Shown piece after piece: positions 1-8,904 of a stretch of 64,000 nucleotides of DNA. The position numbers were made by a program, and so were the translations under genes. Each line of letters begins with the position of its first letter. The first letter of the stretch is position 1. The stretch covers positions 1,612,001-1,676,000 of the forward strand of contig CAVVUB010000008.1 in the NCBI GenBank assembly GCA_963751335.1, written 5' to 3'. The stretch comes from Bog-473 sp963751335. GTDB lineage: Bacteria > Actinomycetota > Acidimicrobiia > Acidimicrobiales > RAAP-2. The notes below the pieces were generated by a model. It was not told the origin of the DNA, did not search any database, and worked only from the letters and a program-made list of their open reading frames with translations.

Positions 1-1051
1 CCAGTCCGATCAAACCTCCGGTGATATGGCGGCGCGGACCGAGGCGCGGGTAGATGATCCGGCTGGCGAACTGGGCGCCGATCATCACGCCGATCGCCTC
101 GGGGAAGGTCGAGAGGCCGGATTGGAGCGCCGACAAGCCGCGGGCATCCTGGAAGTAGAGAGGGATGAGGTAGAGAGTCCCCAAGAACGCGGCCGCGGCC
201 AGGAACATCACCGCGTTGGTGGAGCGGAAGAGGCGGCCCGAGAGGAGCCGTAGGTCCACCATGGGCCTGGTCGTCCGCAGCTCGACGAAGACGAACACGA
301 CGAGCAGGACGCTGCCGGCGACGCAGGTGGCGACGACCTCGGGAGACGACCAGGACTTGAGTGGGCCCTCGGAGATGCCGTACATGAGGAGGCCGAGGCC
401 GGCCCCACCGAGGACAAACCCGGGCAGGTCGAAGCGGCCGGCGTCGCCGGTCCCCATGCGCTCGAGGAACAGGGCGCCGAAGATGATGGCGGCGATGCCG
501 AGGGGCAGGTTGACGAAGAAGACCCAGCGCCAGCTCAAACTCGTCACCAGGAGGCCGCCGAGGACCGGTCCGAGCGCAGGCGCCATCGTGGTGGGAATGG
601 TCAGGATGCTGGCTGCTCGTACCCGTTCGGCCGGGGGAAAGACCCGGAACAGCATGGCCATGCCGACAGGCGCCATCATCCCGCCGCCTGCACCCTGGAA
701 GATACGGGCGACCACCAGTTGGGTCATGTCGTGCGCCAACCCGCACAGCACTGAGCCCACGGTGAACACGAGGATGGCGACCAGGAGAACGCGCTTTCCT
801 CCGAAGCGGTCCCCGAGCCATCCCGACGCCGGAATGAAGACGGCCAAGCTGACCAGGTACGCAATCACGACCCCGTCGACCGCCGTCGGGTCGATGTGAA
901 AGTCACGACCGATGGTCGGCAGGGCCACGTTGACAATCGTGATGTCCATGATGTTCATGAACATGGCGGACACGAACACCGCGCCGACGGCGATCTTCTG
1001 GTTCATGCGAAACGCAGGCACGCGGCTCATCCTTAAACGATCGATACTCAT
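1..1051 (-). CDS. DHA2-family MFS drug/proton antiporter (3' end beyond window)
   Basis: This is an inner-membrane efflux pump of the 14-helix DHA2 (EmrB/QacA) type, using the proton gradient to export small hydrophobic compounds. About 350 N-terminal residues are present and the gene runs off the left edge. Visible signs are a first helix with the DHA2 signature MDITIVNVALP near residues 35-45, the loop 2-3 motif A GWLGDRFGGKR near 77-87, and several further hydrophobic helices. The ATG at 1051 is the outermost in-frame start; a second ATG at 1030, preceded by TTAAGG, is equally possible. It is divergent from the secreted hydrolase at 1201. The substrate cannot be told from sequence. A second DHA2 pump lies at 3606-5258. 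Confidence 0.85.
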   Translation of the reverse strand, partial: MSIDRLRMSRVPAFRMNQKIAVGAVFVSAMFMNIMDITIVNVALPTIGRDFHIDPTAVDGVVIAYLVSLAVFIPASGWLGDRFGGKRVLLVAILVFTVGSVLCGLAHDMTQLVVARIFQGAGGGMMAPVGMAMLFRVFPPAERVRAASILTIPTTMAPALGPVLGGLLVTSLSWRWVFFVNLPLGIAAIIFGALFLERMGTGDAGRFDLPGFVLGGAGLGLLMYGISEGPLKSWSSPEVVATCVAGSVLLVVFVFVELRTTRPMVDLRLLSGRLFRSTNAVMFLAAAAFLGTLYLIPLYFQDARGLSALQSGLSTFPEAIGVMIGAQFASRIIYPRLGPRRHITGGLIGL

Positions 1052-1200
1052 TGGAGTTGCCGACCGGGCGGCCCGCCGGGCCGGCGCCCGAACTCCGCAC
1101 TTGACCATAGGCGCTCGGCGGTGTGATTCGGACCCGGGCCCCCGCTGACCTCGCATGGGAGCGCGTACGGTGGCATCGCTCGACGAACGGAGGTAGGCCG

Positions 1201-2373
1201 ATGGTGACCGGGACCAGCGCGGCGCGCCGGTACAGGGTGAGCAGCGGTTGGACAATGGTTCTGGCCGCGTTTCTGCTGGTCGCCGAGGTGGCCGTTCCTG
1301 TCGGAGCCGGCGCCTCCGACCGGGAGATTCGGACCTCGTCGTCGACGGTCTGGCTCTGCCGGCCGGGGCAGAGGCCCGACCCTTGCAACTATCCACGCGC
1401 CGCGACAACGGTCGCGGGGTCTGGGGCTACCCGCGTCGCGAGGAGCTCGCCCACGCGGCGCTCGGCCCAGAGGTTCGATTGCTTCTACGTCTACCCGACG
1501 GTGTCGACCGAGCAGACCGACAACGCCGACCTGGTCGTCCAGCCAGCCGAGCTCGCCGCGGCTGCGTCTCAGGCCTCACGCTTCTCCCAGGTGTGTCGGG
1601 TTTGGGCGCCCATGTACCGACAGGCCACGGTGTACGCCTTGTCCCATGGCGCCATCACCGGTGCCAATGTGTCGAACATCGCCTACACAAGCCTGCTCTC
1701 GGGGTGGCGCGACTACATCCGCCATGACAACGACGGCCGACCGATCGTGTTCATCGGCCACTCACAGGGGGCGGCCATGCTCATCCGGCTTCTGCAGACT
1801 CAGATCGATCCCTCACCCCGGCTGCGCAAGCAGCTGGTCTCGGCGATCATCCTCGGGGGCAATGTGCAGGTGCCAACAGGTCGCCGCGTCGGCGGGAGCT
1901 TCCGACGCATCCCGACGTGTGCCTCGGCCACATCCACCGGCTGTGTCATCGCCTATTCGACCTTTGGCTCCATTCCACCTCCCCTCGCCCTTTTCGGGCG
2001 TCCCGGGCGTGGGGTGAGCATCCAATCGGGGCAAACGGCGAGAATCGGTCAACAGGTGGCCTGTGTCAACCCGGTGACCTTCTCGAGCGGGACCGGGCCG
2101 TTGCAGCCCTACTTCCTCGCCGGCGGCTCCAAGGTGCCGGGCGTCACCGTCACCACCCCCTGGGTCAGCTTCCCCGGTCTCTACACCGCTCAGTGTCGCT
2201 CCGCCACGGGCGCCACGTGGTTGCAGGTCACGGCCACACCTGCGCCGAATGATCCGCGTCCGACCGTGACCGACAGCCTCGGGCCGTTGTGGGGCTATCA
2301 CTTGGTCGACGTCAACATCGCTCTGGGAAACCTGGTCCGCGATGTGACCGTGGAGGAGGCTGCCTACCGATGA
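1201..2373 (+). CDS. Secreted alpha/beta hydrolase, DUF3089-like (lipase/esterase type)
   Basis: This is a predicted exported serine hydrolase of 390 residues. A hydrophobic segment at residues 17-36 ending in an Ala-rich stretch looks like a Sec signal peptide. The mature part has the motif DCFYVYPTVST (about 93-103) and a nucleophile elbow GHSQG at 186-190, with Ser188 as the probable nucleophile; this pairing is typical of the DUF3089 branch of alpha/beta hydrolases. Several cysteine pairs suggest disulphides outside the cell. The ATG at 1201 is chosen because GGAGGT lies six bases upstream; an in-frame ATG at 1123 has no comparable site and would bury the signal peptide. Family assignment is fairly sure; the natural ester substrate is unknown. 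Confidence 0.8.
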   Translation: MVTGTSAARRYRVSSGWTMVLAAFLLVAEVAVPVGAGASDREIRTSSSTVWLCRPGQRPDPCNYPRAATTVAGSGATRVARSSPTRRSAQRFDCFYVYPTVSTEQTDNADLVVQPAELAAAASQASRFSQVCRVWAPMYRQATVYALSHGAITGANVSNIAYTSLLSGWRDYIRHDNDGRPIVFIGHSQGAAMLIRLLQTQIDPSPRLRKQLVSAIILGGNVQVPTGRRVGGSFRRIPTCASATSTGCVIAYSTFGSIPPPLALFGRPGRGVSIQSGQTARIGQQVACVNPVTFSSGTGPLQPYFLAGGSKVPGVTVTTPWVSFPGLYTAQCRSATGATWLQVTATPAPNDPRPTVTDSLGPLWGYHLVDVNIALGNLVRDVTVEEAAYR

Positions 2374-2439
2374 GGAGGCCGGTGTACGCCGTCGGCATCC
2401 CTATGGGGTGACCCGATCAAGGGGCTCTACAATCGCCCG

Positions 2440-3213
2440 ATGGTCAGAGTGGTGGCAGTGGCCAACCAGAAGGGTGGCGTGGCCAAGACGACCACCGTGC
2501 ATTCGATCGGCGTGGCCCTGGCCCAACAGCGCCTGAGCGTTCTCGTGATCGATCTCGATCCGCAAGCGTGCCTCACGTTCTCATTGGGCTTCGACCCCGA
2601 CGGAATCGACTCTTCGTTGCACGACGTGCTGGTCCGCCGGGCCCGCCTGTCCGAAGTGGTGCGCCCGGTGCCCGGCGTCGACGGACTCTCGCTCGTGCCG
2701 GCCACCATCGACCTGGCCGGGGCCGAGGTTCATTTGCTCAGCCGGAACGGACGCGAGCAGGTCCTGTCGCAGGCTCTCCTCACCGTCGCCTCCGACTACG
2801 ACGCAGTATTCATCGATTGTCCGCCCTCTCTGGGAATCCTCACCATCAACGGTCTTACCGCGGCCGAAGCCGTCGTGATTCCCGTTCAATGCGAGGCGCT
2901 GAGTCACCGCGGGGTCGGCCAATTGCTCGAAACGATCGATGACGTCCGTCACTTCGTCAACGAAAAGTTGCGTGTGCTCGGTGTGATTCCGACAATGTTC
3001 GACGGCCGAACGACCAACGCACGCAAGGTGCTCGCAGAGGTCGAGGAGCGCTACGGGTTGCCGCTGTTCGAACCTCCGGTTCCCAAGTCGGTCCGCTTCG
3101 CGGAGGCACCCGCCCTCGGCCAGTCGGTGCTCGAACACGCACCCACGTCGCCGGGCGCGCTGGCCTACCGGGCGCTCGCGAGCTCGCTCTACGACGCCAT
3201 GCAGAAGGCCTGA
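2440..3213 (+). CDS. Orphan ParA/Soj-family ATPase
   Basis: This is a 257-residue ParA/MinD-superfamily ATPase. The deviant Walker A motif KGGVAKTT is at residues 11-18, the switch region DLDPQ follows at about 39-43, and FIDCPPSLG forms the Walker B region. These proteins dimerise on ATP and bind DNA or membranes to position chromosomes, plasmids or other cargo. No parB lies beside it, so it is not a standard partition operon. The sequence, as I recall it, is close to the orphan mycobacterial ParA Rv3213c, including the motifs IDLAGAE and QCEALSHRGVGQ. The next gene starts directly after its stop codon, implying co-transcription with a zinc-ribbon protein. The cargo is unknown. Confidence 0.88.
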   Translation: MVRVVAVANQKGGVAKTTTVHSIGVALAQQRLSVLVIDLDPQACLTFSLGFDPDGIDSSLHDVLVRRARLSEVVRPVPGVDGLSLVPATIDLAGAEVHLLSRNGREQVLSQALLTVASDYDAVFIDCPPSLGILTINGLTAAEAVVIPVQCEALSHRGVGQLLETIDDVRHFVNEKLRVLGVIPTMFDGRTTNARKVLAEVEERYGLPLFEPPVPKSVRFAEAPALGQSVLEHAPTSPGALAYRALASSLYDAMQKA

Positions 3214-3588
3214 GTGCCGTCCCGTCGCGAGGGGCCGCCCGACCCACTGGGCAAGCGAGCCCTGTTCGGGGTGCCTCCGGAGGTGGGCGCCGAGTCGGGA
3301 ACCGCCGGTGCCCCCGACGAGCCGTCGACCGCGGGACGACACGACCTCGACGCCAGTCCCGAACCCGGTATAGGTGATCCCATATCGGACTCGCCGGTGG
3401 GCCGATGGGGCACCTTCGTCGTCGGATGCCAACGATGCCGTCAGGTTTCGTCGATCGGAGTACTCGACCTGTTGCGCTTCCAGCTCCCGCTCGGGATCTG
3501 GCTTCCTCGGGGCCGATTCGACCGTCGCATGACGTGCCCGACCTGCCGCACGCGCTCTTGGTGCAGCGTGACGCTCCGTCGCGGCTGA
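3214..3588 (+). CDS. Small zinc-ribbon protein coupled to orphan ParA
   Basis: This is a hypothetical protein of 124 residues whose GTG start abuts the stop codon of the upstream ParA gene, so translation is probably coupled. The first 60 residues are polar, Pro/Gly-rich and likely disordered. The C-terminal half has two CxxC pairs (Cys72/Cys75 and Cys108/Cys111) separated by a hydrophobic Leu-rich segment with LLRFQLPLGIWLPRG, consistent with a zinc ribbon. No transmembrane helix is evident. I do not recognise a named family. Its placement suggests it is a partner or adaptor of the ParA ATPase; that is inference. It converges on the antiporter gene ending at 3606. Confidence 0.7.
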   Translation: MPSRREGPPDPLGKRALFGVPPEVGAESGTAGAPDEPSTAGRHDLDASPEPGIGDPISDSPVGRWGTFVVGCQRCRQVSSIGVLDLLRFQLPLGIWLPRGRFDRRMTCPTCRTRSWCSVTLRRG

Positions 3589-3605
3589 CCCGACCCCTCG
3601 CGACG

Positions 3606-5258
3606 TTACGTCAAGGGTGGTGGGGGTACTCCGCTGGCGGCGGCGAGCGACGACTCGTTTGCGGGCTGCACCGTTGGGAGGCGTCTGGTGAGGGCCAGCC
3701 CGACCAGAGCGATGAGGGCGAGCAGGGCGAGGGACGCACGAAGGCCGTTGATGCGGGCCGACACGTTGTCCGCCACGATGGCGTCGGCGGTCTCGCTCGG
3801 GACGTCGGCTTTGGCCAGCGCGGCGGAAAGGTCCTTGTCGCTCACGAACGGGATGCCGGCGGACAGCTCGACCTGTGCCTTGGAGGCCATGGCATCGGGA
3901 ACGGCGGGGTCATTGGCCACGGTGCCCAGGAACGTCGTGGTGAGCACGGCGATCAGCACGGTGCCGGCCAGCGCCGTGCCGATGGATGCTCCCAAGTTGG
4001 TCAGGGTGTTCTGAACACCGCCGACCTCACCGGTCTCCGAATCGGGGACCGAGGAGACCGTGACGCTGCCCAGCTGCGAGGCCAGGCTCCCCACCCCAAG
4101 TCCCGCCAGCAGCAGCGGCCACGTCACCACCTCCGGACCGGAGCCCGCGTCGAGGACGGCCACCAGGATCACAATGGCCACGAAAAGAAGCGCGAACCCG
4201 ATGCGGACGACCCGTCGGGGCGAGACGTCGGGGAAGAGCTTGGGCACACCGACGGCGGCGGCGAGCAGGGCCACCGACAGCGGGAGCAGGCGCACGCCCG
4301 TGGCCACGGCCGAAAGGCCGAGGGCGACGGACAGGAAGAGTGGGATGACGAAGAACAGTCCGGCCTGGAGCAGGAATTGGAAGAAGAACGATGTGAGTCC
4401 GGCCTGCAGCCTGGGGATCCGCAGCATGGTCGGATCGACGAGGGCTCCCTTGTTGTGCCGGATCTGTCGGCTCTCCCAGAGCACGAAGAGTGTGAGGACG
4501 ACGCCGCCTCCAAGGATCAGCCAGACGACGGGTGAGGTACCCAGCCACTGCGGCGCGTCCGGTTTGGGTTGGACGAATCCCCACGTCCCCACGCGGATCA
4601 CACCGAACACCAGCAAACCGAGGCCTGCCGCCGAGAGGACCGTTCCGATCGGGTCGAGGTGGACGTCGGTTTCGCGCGGCGCATCGGCGACCCGTCTCGA
4701 AAGGGCGAGGATGACCACGACCAGGACCACCTCTCCGGCGAAGACCACACGCCAGGTGAGATAGGTCGTGCAAAGCCCCCCGATCAGCGGGCCGGCTGCG
4801 ACGGCGATCGCGCTGGCCGAGGCGATCAAGCCGTAGGCGCGAGGACGCTCGGACGCGCCGAAGTTGGTGGCGACCAGCGCCACCACCGAGGGCATGATCA
4901 ACGTTGCCCCGAGCCCTTCGAGGATCGACCAGCCGGCGAGCAGCACGGGCAGCGAATGAGCCAACGCGGTCGTCAACGAGCCGATCCCGTAAATGACGCA
5001 GCCAATCATGAAGGCGCGGCGCCGCCCGATGATCTGCCCGACCTTGCCTCCCGTGATCATGAATGCGGCCATGACGAGCGTGTAGAGGGTGATGGCGAGT
5101 TGAATCCCGGTCACCGTCGTCCCGACGTCCTTGGCCACTGTGGCGATCGAGACGTTCATGACCGAGCTGTCCAAGGTCATGAGGAACTGCGCCGTGGCCA
5201 ACGTCAGCAGGACCACGCCACCCGAACGCGCTGTAGGGGCATCGGCCACGCCGGGCAT
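3606..5258 (-). CDS. DHA2-family MFS drug/proton antiporter
   Basis: This is a full-length, 550-residue multidrug-type proton antiporter with 14 predicted helices. Helix 1 carries TLDSSVMNVSIATV, the DHA2 version of motif D1; the loop after helix 2 has GGKVGQIIGRRR (motif A); and helix 5 has the Gly-rich AAGPLIGG stretch (motif C). A large soluble loop near the C-terminus (about residues 440-500) between the last two helices is usual for this subfamily. The ATG at 5258 is the first in-frame start giving a short cytosolic N-terminus. No regulator gene is adjacent. It is a separate family member from the antiporter at the left edge, not a recent duplicate. Confidence 0.9.
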   Translation of the reverse strand: MPGVADAPTARSGGVVLLTLATAQFLMTLDSSVMNVSIATVAKDVGTTVTGIQLAITLYTLVMAAFMITGGKVGQIIGRRRAFMIGCVIYGIGSLTTALAHSLPVLLAGWSILEGLGATLIMPSVVALVATNFGASERPRAYGLIASASAIAVAAGPLIGGLCTTYLTWRVVFAGEVVLVVVILALSRRVADAPRETDVHLDPIGTVLSAAGLGLLVFGVIRVGTWGFVQPKPDAPQWLGTSPVVWLILGGGVVLTLFVLWESRQIRHNKGALVDPTMLRIPRLQAGLTSFFFQFLLQAGLFFVIPLFLSVALGLSAVATGVRLLPLSVALLAAAVGVPKLFPDVSPRRVVRIGFALLFVAIVILVAVLDAGSGPEVVTWPLLLAGLGVGSLASQLGSVTVSSVPDSETGEVGGVQNTLTNLGASIGTALAGTVLIAVLTTTFLGTVANDPAVPDAMASKAQVELSAGIPFVSDKDLSAALAKADVPSETADAIVADNVSARINGLRASLALLALIALVGLALTRRLPTVQPANESSLAAASGVPPPPLT

Positions 5259-5429
5259 TCTTGCTCATGACGCTTTCCATGGGACGGACCGCAGCACTGT
5301 CAGTCCTCCGACGCCGTGCTACTGCAGGGGTGAAGAATCTCGACTCAGCGCCGTTCCACGCCTCAGGCTGAAATCCGGGGCCCACCTCATGGGGTCAACC
5401 ACATGTGGTGGTCCTGGTGAGTGGTTGTT

Positions 5430-5463
5430 TGGTCGGGATGCCGGGATTTGAACGCGGGACCTC
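5430..5463 (-). repeat. Partial tRNA-Pro 3' end (left attachment-site candidate)
   Basis: This 34-bp segment equals the T-arm and acceptor 3' strand of the tRNA-Pro gene at 9451-9527, including the encoded CCA, with a single difference (G at 5454 against C at 9475). The anticodon and D arms are absent upstream, so it is not a functional tRNA. It is best read as the duplicated attachment core of an integrated element. Confidence 0.7.
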
Positions 5464-5963
5464 AACCCGGCGATCCCTGCCCTGTTTCATGACCCAGGCC
5501 AGTCTGCCCGCTGTTGGACGATGGTCTACACCAGAACCTCCAAGCGACCTACTGCCGTGAGGAGCCGACATGGACGGGCCGGTGGTTCTCACCGAGAGGC
5601 GAGAAGTGGTGAAGGGTGTGGGCGTATCCCGATCGTCTCGATGCTTTGACGCGATTGCGAGAGTTCGGACGGCGGGCGAGGGAATCACCCGAAAGATCCA
5701 TGCGGGGCCGGTGTGTGGTCGAAGCAGACCTGCGCCTCAGGGGAGCTGTGGCGAAGGATCACACGGACCTTCCGCCAGCCGGAGAAACAACAGCAGAACC
5801 CCAGCAAAACCCCAGTAGAACTTCAGCCTCGGCATCTATGTTGCCCGGTGGCGGGAGGCCAAACCCTCGTGTGCAATCCATCGTGGCGCGGTTTGTGTGT
5901 TCCACGGATCGAGGCGGGGAGCGGACCACCGGCGTTCTGAACCACGACAAGGGGGATGCGGAC
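5464..5963. other. Gene-poor stretch at left end of island
   Basis: These 500 bases lie between the partial tRNA and the first secreted-protein gene. A short open frame at 5570-5818 (82 codons) has GAGGAG upstream of its ATG, but its product is low-complexity, unlike any family I know, and I do not call it a gene. The remainder must carry the promoter of the gene at 5964. I see no tRNA, hairpin array or repeat beyond the attachment-like copy. Confidence 0.4.
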
Positions 5964-6383
5964 ATGTTGCGACATGCAGCAGTGATAGCGGCGGGTCTCG
6001 CCATGGCGACGAGCTTCGGACTGGCGGGGGCTGGCATGGCCTCGGCGGCAGCGCCCGCGCTGAAGATCAAGAACAGCACGATCTGGACGCTCGAAGTGAA
6101 CGGTGGAGGGTGTCAGCAAGACACGTTCAACGCGACCACCCACCATTTCAAGGCCGTGAATCCTCTTTTTGGCGGCGACAAAGGCGCCTGGACCGGCGGC
6201 GGATCGGGGAACACCGCCATGACATGGACGCACGGGTCCGATGCAGGAGGGCACTTCACCGGCGGCTTCCAGGTCGGATCGTCGCCGAAGCAGTACGAGG
6301 GTACCTACGTCAATGGTGACTTTATCGCCACCACTTGGCTGGTCAAGGGAGCCGTCACGTCCTTCAACGGACTGCCCTGCTGA
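5964..6383 (+). CDS. Small secreted protein of unknown function (island)
   Basis: This is a 139-residue exported protein. Residues 1-28 form a classical Sec signal (basic start MLRH, hydrophobic core, Ala-rich end near SAAAPA). The mature part of roughly 110 residues is rich in Gly, Thr, Trp and Phe, with alternating polar and hydrophobic residues suggesting a beta-sheet fold, and two cysteines that could pair. The ATG at 5964 is chosen because GGGGG lies eight bases upstream and the signal peptide then begins correctly. The style resembles the island's second secreted protein at 8087, which also has GTYN/GTYV-like strand motifs, but they are not clear duplicates. I recognise no domain; function unknown. 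Confidence 0.65.
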   Translation: MLRHAAVIAAGLAMATSFGLAGAGMASAAAPALKIKNSTIWTLEVNGGGCQQDTFNATTHHFKAVNPLFGGDKGAWTGGGSGNTAMTWTHGSDAGGHFTGGFQVGSSPKQYEGTYVNGDFIATTWLVKGAVTSFNGLPC

Positions 6384-6713
6384 ACACTCCGCAGTCAACT
6401 GCCGCCGCTCCCGACGATGATGGTGGTCACGTTCCACCCGCTCCGCCGGACAGCTGAGTTCGGTCAGATCACGAAGCCGAAGATCTCGTCGGGCGACCAG
6501 GCGCTCAACCTCGCAGTGCGAGGCGACATCGCGCTGGCGCTTGGTGAAGGTGCCGGAATTTTCCGGGCTTCGGGGTTTGGCCACAAGGGCCGACCTCGTG
6601 TTGGCATTGACATCTCCAATGTCGCGATCGGCTACTGCTCCGGGAACGCGTTGGTCTGATGTCGTCGAGGATGTAACAAACCAACTTGGACTTTGCTCCT
6701 CAACCAAGCAGCA
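6384..6713. other. Non-coding stretch between secreted gene and IS element
   Basis: About 330 bases separate the secreted-protein gene from the left end of the insertion sequence. An open frame at 6417-6659 exists on the plus strand, but it lacks a ribosome-binding site and recognisable motifs. I see no RNA gene or strong terminator here. Confidence 0.4.
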
Positions 6714-6725
6714 TGGAGGCTCGGG

Positions 6726-7627
6726 CTATTGGTTTCCAACGTGCGGGTCGGCTTGTTGGGCAGCGTAGGCTGTTGAACTCGGTGGGGGGTAGGTCGCGAG
6801 GGAGCAGTGGAGGCGTTCGGTGTTGAACCAGTGGACCCAGGCGAGGGTGGCCAGCTCGACGGCATCGACGTCACGCCAGGGCCCTGCGGCGGCGGATGAG
6901 CTCGGTCTTGTAGAGACCGTTGATGGTCTCGGCCAGAGCGTTGTCGTAGGAGTCGACGACGGATCCGATCGAGGGGCGGCGCCGATCTCGGTCGAGGCGT
7001 TCGGTGTAACGGATCGAGGTGTATTGAGCTGCCGGCGTCGGAGTGGGAGATCAGCCCTCGAGGCGGGTGCCGCGGGACCAGCGGGCCATCTCGAGAGCTG
7101 TCGAGGACCATGTCGGTGCGCATGTTGGATGCGACCCGCCAGCCGACGATGGTGCGGGAGAAGACGTCGGTGATGAAGGACACGTAGACCAGCCGGACCA
7201 CGTGGGCACATAGGTCAGATCGGTCACCCACAACTGGTTAGGGTCGCTCGGCGGTGAAGTGGCGCTAGACCAGATCTGGTGAGCGCGGTGGCCTTCTCGT
7301 CGGCCCGGGTGGTCTTCACCTGGGGGCCTCGCTTGACGCCCCCGATCCCGAGCTTGGCGCATCAGGCGGGCCACCTGGTCCCGGCCGATGTCCGCGCCGG
7401 CACGGCGCACCGCCTTCCACAGCTTGCGGACCCCGTAGACCTCGTAGTTGGCCTGAGAGTGGACGGTCACGATCACCACCTTCAAGCGCGTCGCGGATGG
7501 GCCCGCTGCGACAGGGGCCGGGTCTTGGCCGGCGTAGTAGGTGGAGGGGGCGAACTGCATGAACCTGCAGATGGGCTCGATCCCGAACTCGTTTGTTTGC
7601 TGAGTCGATGTAGGAGACGATCAACGC
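6726..7627 (-). pseudogene. IS3-family transposase orfB (frameshifted)
   Basis: This encoded the DDE catalytic half of an IS3 transposase. Pieces in different frames line up to a complete orfB. An N-terminal segment with FAPSTYYAGQ and NYEVYGVRKLWKAVRR is followed by QLWVTDLTYVPTW (first catalytic Asp), VSFITDVFSRTIVGWRVA, LISHSDAGS (second Asp), ALAETINGLYKTELI (catalytic Glu) and the C-terminal WVHWFNTERLHCSL. At least three frame changes are needed to read through, at roughly 7560, 7260-7210 and 7050-6900. Translation would normally depend on programmed frameshifting from orfA, but the extra breaks mean no active enzyme is made. Family identification is secure; exact break points are approximate. 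Confidence 0.8.
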
Positions 7628-7969
7628 TGTGGGCGGTCGAGCTCCGCCTGGGCGAAGAGAAGCCGACGCCCGACGCAGGATCGCGTTGGCCCGCTTGAGC
7701 TCACGGTTCTCCTGCTCGAGCACCTTGACCCGAGCGGCCTGATCCGTCGTCGTGACCGGCGCTGCACGCCCTCATCGATATCGGCTTGGCGCACCCAAGA
7801 GCGCACCGACTCGACCCCGTAGCCGAGCTGGTTGGCGACCCGGAACGACCGTCCCGTGCTCGGTGCCGAACTCGCTGCGGAGCTGGCGCACCAACCGCAC
7901 GGCCTGGGCCTTCTTCGTCGGGGTGTACCGACGCATCGTGGGACTCTTCGACTGCTGATCTGATCCCAT
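7621..7969 (-). pseudogene. IS3-family transposase orfA (frameshifted)
   Basis: This is the helix-turn-helix subunit that recognises the element ends. From the ATG at 7969 one reads RRYTPTKKAQAVRLVRQL, the usual IS3 OrfA opening; the helix-turn-helix continues in another frame as YGVESVRSWVRQADIDEG, and the leucine zipper in a third as VLEQENRELKRANAILRRAS, ending with AELDRPQR just before the stop at 7621. Several frameshifts within about 115 codons make it non-functional. Its end overlaps the start of orfB, as expected for the family. Confidence 0.75.
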
Positions 7970-8086
7970 GACTCCATCCTCGTTTCCAAGGTATGGAGCC
8001 TCCAACAACCCGGGCGACGTGCTACACACTCCGCCACGATTGGCGGAGGTGGGAAGTCCCAACTCCTTTGATGAAGGAGAGTGGAG

Positions 8087-8904
8087 ATGCGAGGGGTGCA
8101 AAGGTTCTTCGTGGGTGTGAGCGCGGCTGCTTTCCTGTTGTCGGGCATCACGGCAGTGATCACGTCTACGTCCGCGTCGGCCAGCATCAGTCCGAACCCG
8201 AAGCTCGTCGGCACCTACAACGTCAAGGTGAAGGTGAATCCAGCCTTTGGTGGCACAAAGCTCAGTGGTCAGATCACTCTTGCCAGTGACGGAACATGGA
8301 CTGGGAACGTCTTGAGTCACTTGGGCTGCTCAGAAAAGGGCAGCTGGCTCGCCACCGCTACGGTGCTTTCCCTGTCCGACCTCGACCCCGGTAACCACTG
8401 TGACCCCAAAGGGACAGGGATGACGTGGATGATCACCATTGGCACGAAGGGGACCCTTGGGTCAGCGACAGCGCCTGGATATCTGAACGTTCCGTACAAC
8501 TTCAATGCAACGTGGGACGCGACCCTTGCCCCGCACGTCCCGCCTGCCCCGCATAGCTCCAGTTCGATCTCTCCAAGCGCAAAGCTGGTTGGCACCTACA
8601 ACGCGACCTTGATTGACAGCGTGACGTCCGCTACGACTTCGATAGCGCTGAACAATGACGGTACGTGGACAAGCTCGACTGCAAGCATTTTCATTTGCGG
8701 CACCACGGGTACCTGGCTGTCCTCAGGAAAGACTGTTGCGCTCTCCGTGTACTACACGGGCGCCGCGCATGTACACCGGAGACCTACGGCGGGACGTGGA
8801 TGGCGTCGGTCAAGAGTGGCCCAAGTCTGGGCACAGCCGCGAAGCTTGGTTACATCAACTGCCCATATTGGGGGAACGCGGACTGGTACGCCACCCACTC
8901 TTAG
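8087..8904 (+). pseudogene. Two-repeat secreted protein, interrupted by a frameshift
   Basis: This is an exported protein made of two tandem copies of a domain of about 100 residues. After a signal peptide (residues 1 to about 27, ending SASAS), each copy begins KLVGTYN, contains a DGTWT strand and a cysteine pair, and ends with GSLGTA/GTLGSATA, then GY(L/I)N and a W(D/Y)AT-type strand. The second copy is split: the frame opened at 8087 loses sense after VYYTGAA near 8765, and the sequence resumes in another frame with CTPETYGGTW and ends at the TAG at 8902. One missing base near 8760-8770 explains this. AAGGAG precedes the start by seven bases. The fold is probably an all-beta barrel; function unknown. 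Whether the break is natural or an error is not decidable here. Confidence 0.6.

Larger units (their letters stand above)
6714..8004 (-). mobile_element. Inactive IS3-family insertion sequence
   Basis: The element is about 1291 bp with imperfect terminal inverted repeats. Reading inward, both ends begin TGGAGGCTC, followed after six unmatched bases by TTGG (6714-6732 on the left; complement of 8004-7986 on the right). Two overlapping reading frames in the orfA-orfB order of IS3 elements lie on the minus strand, and the orfB stop codon is inside the left repeat, as is common in this family. Both frames are broken by several frameshifts, so the element cannot move by itself. No clear 3-4 bp target duplication flanks it, in line with an old insertion. 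Confidence 0.8.

Noticed and set aside
5570..5818. Small open frame with a plausible ribosome-binding site
   Set aside because: The product is low-complexity with no recognisable motif. It could be real but I cannot support it beyond the upstream GAGGAG.
6417..6659. An 80-codon open frame downstream of the secreted-protein gene
   Set aside because: There is no ribosome-binding site, no motif, and no similarity I recognise; a chance frame.
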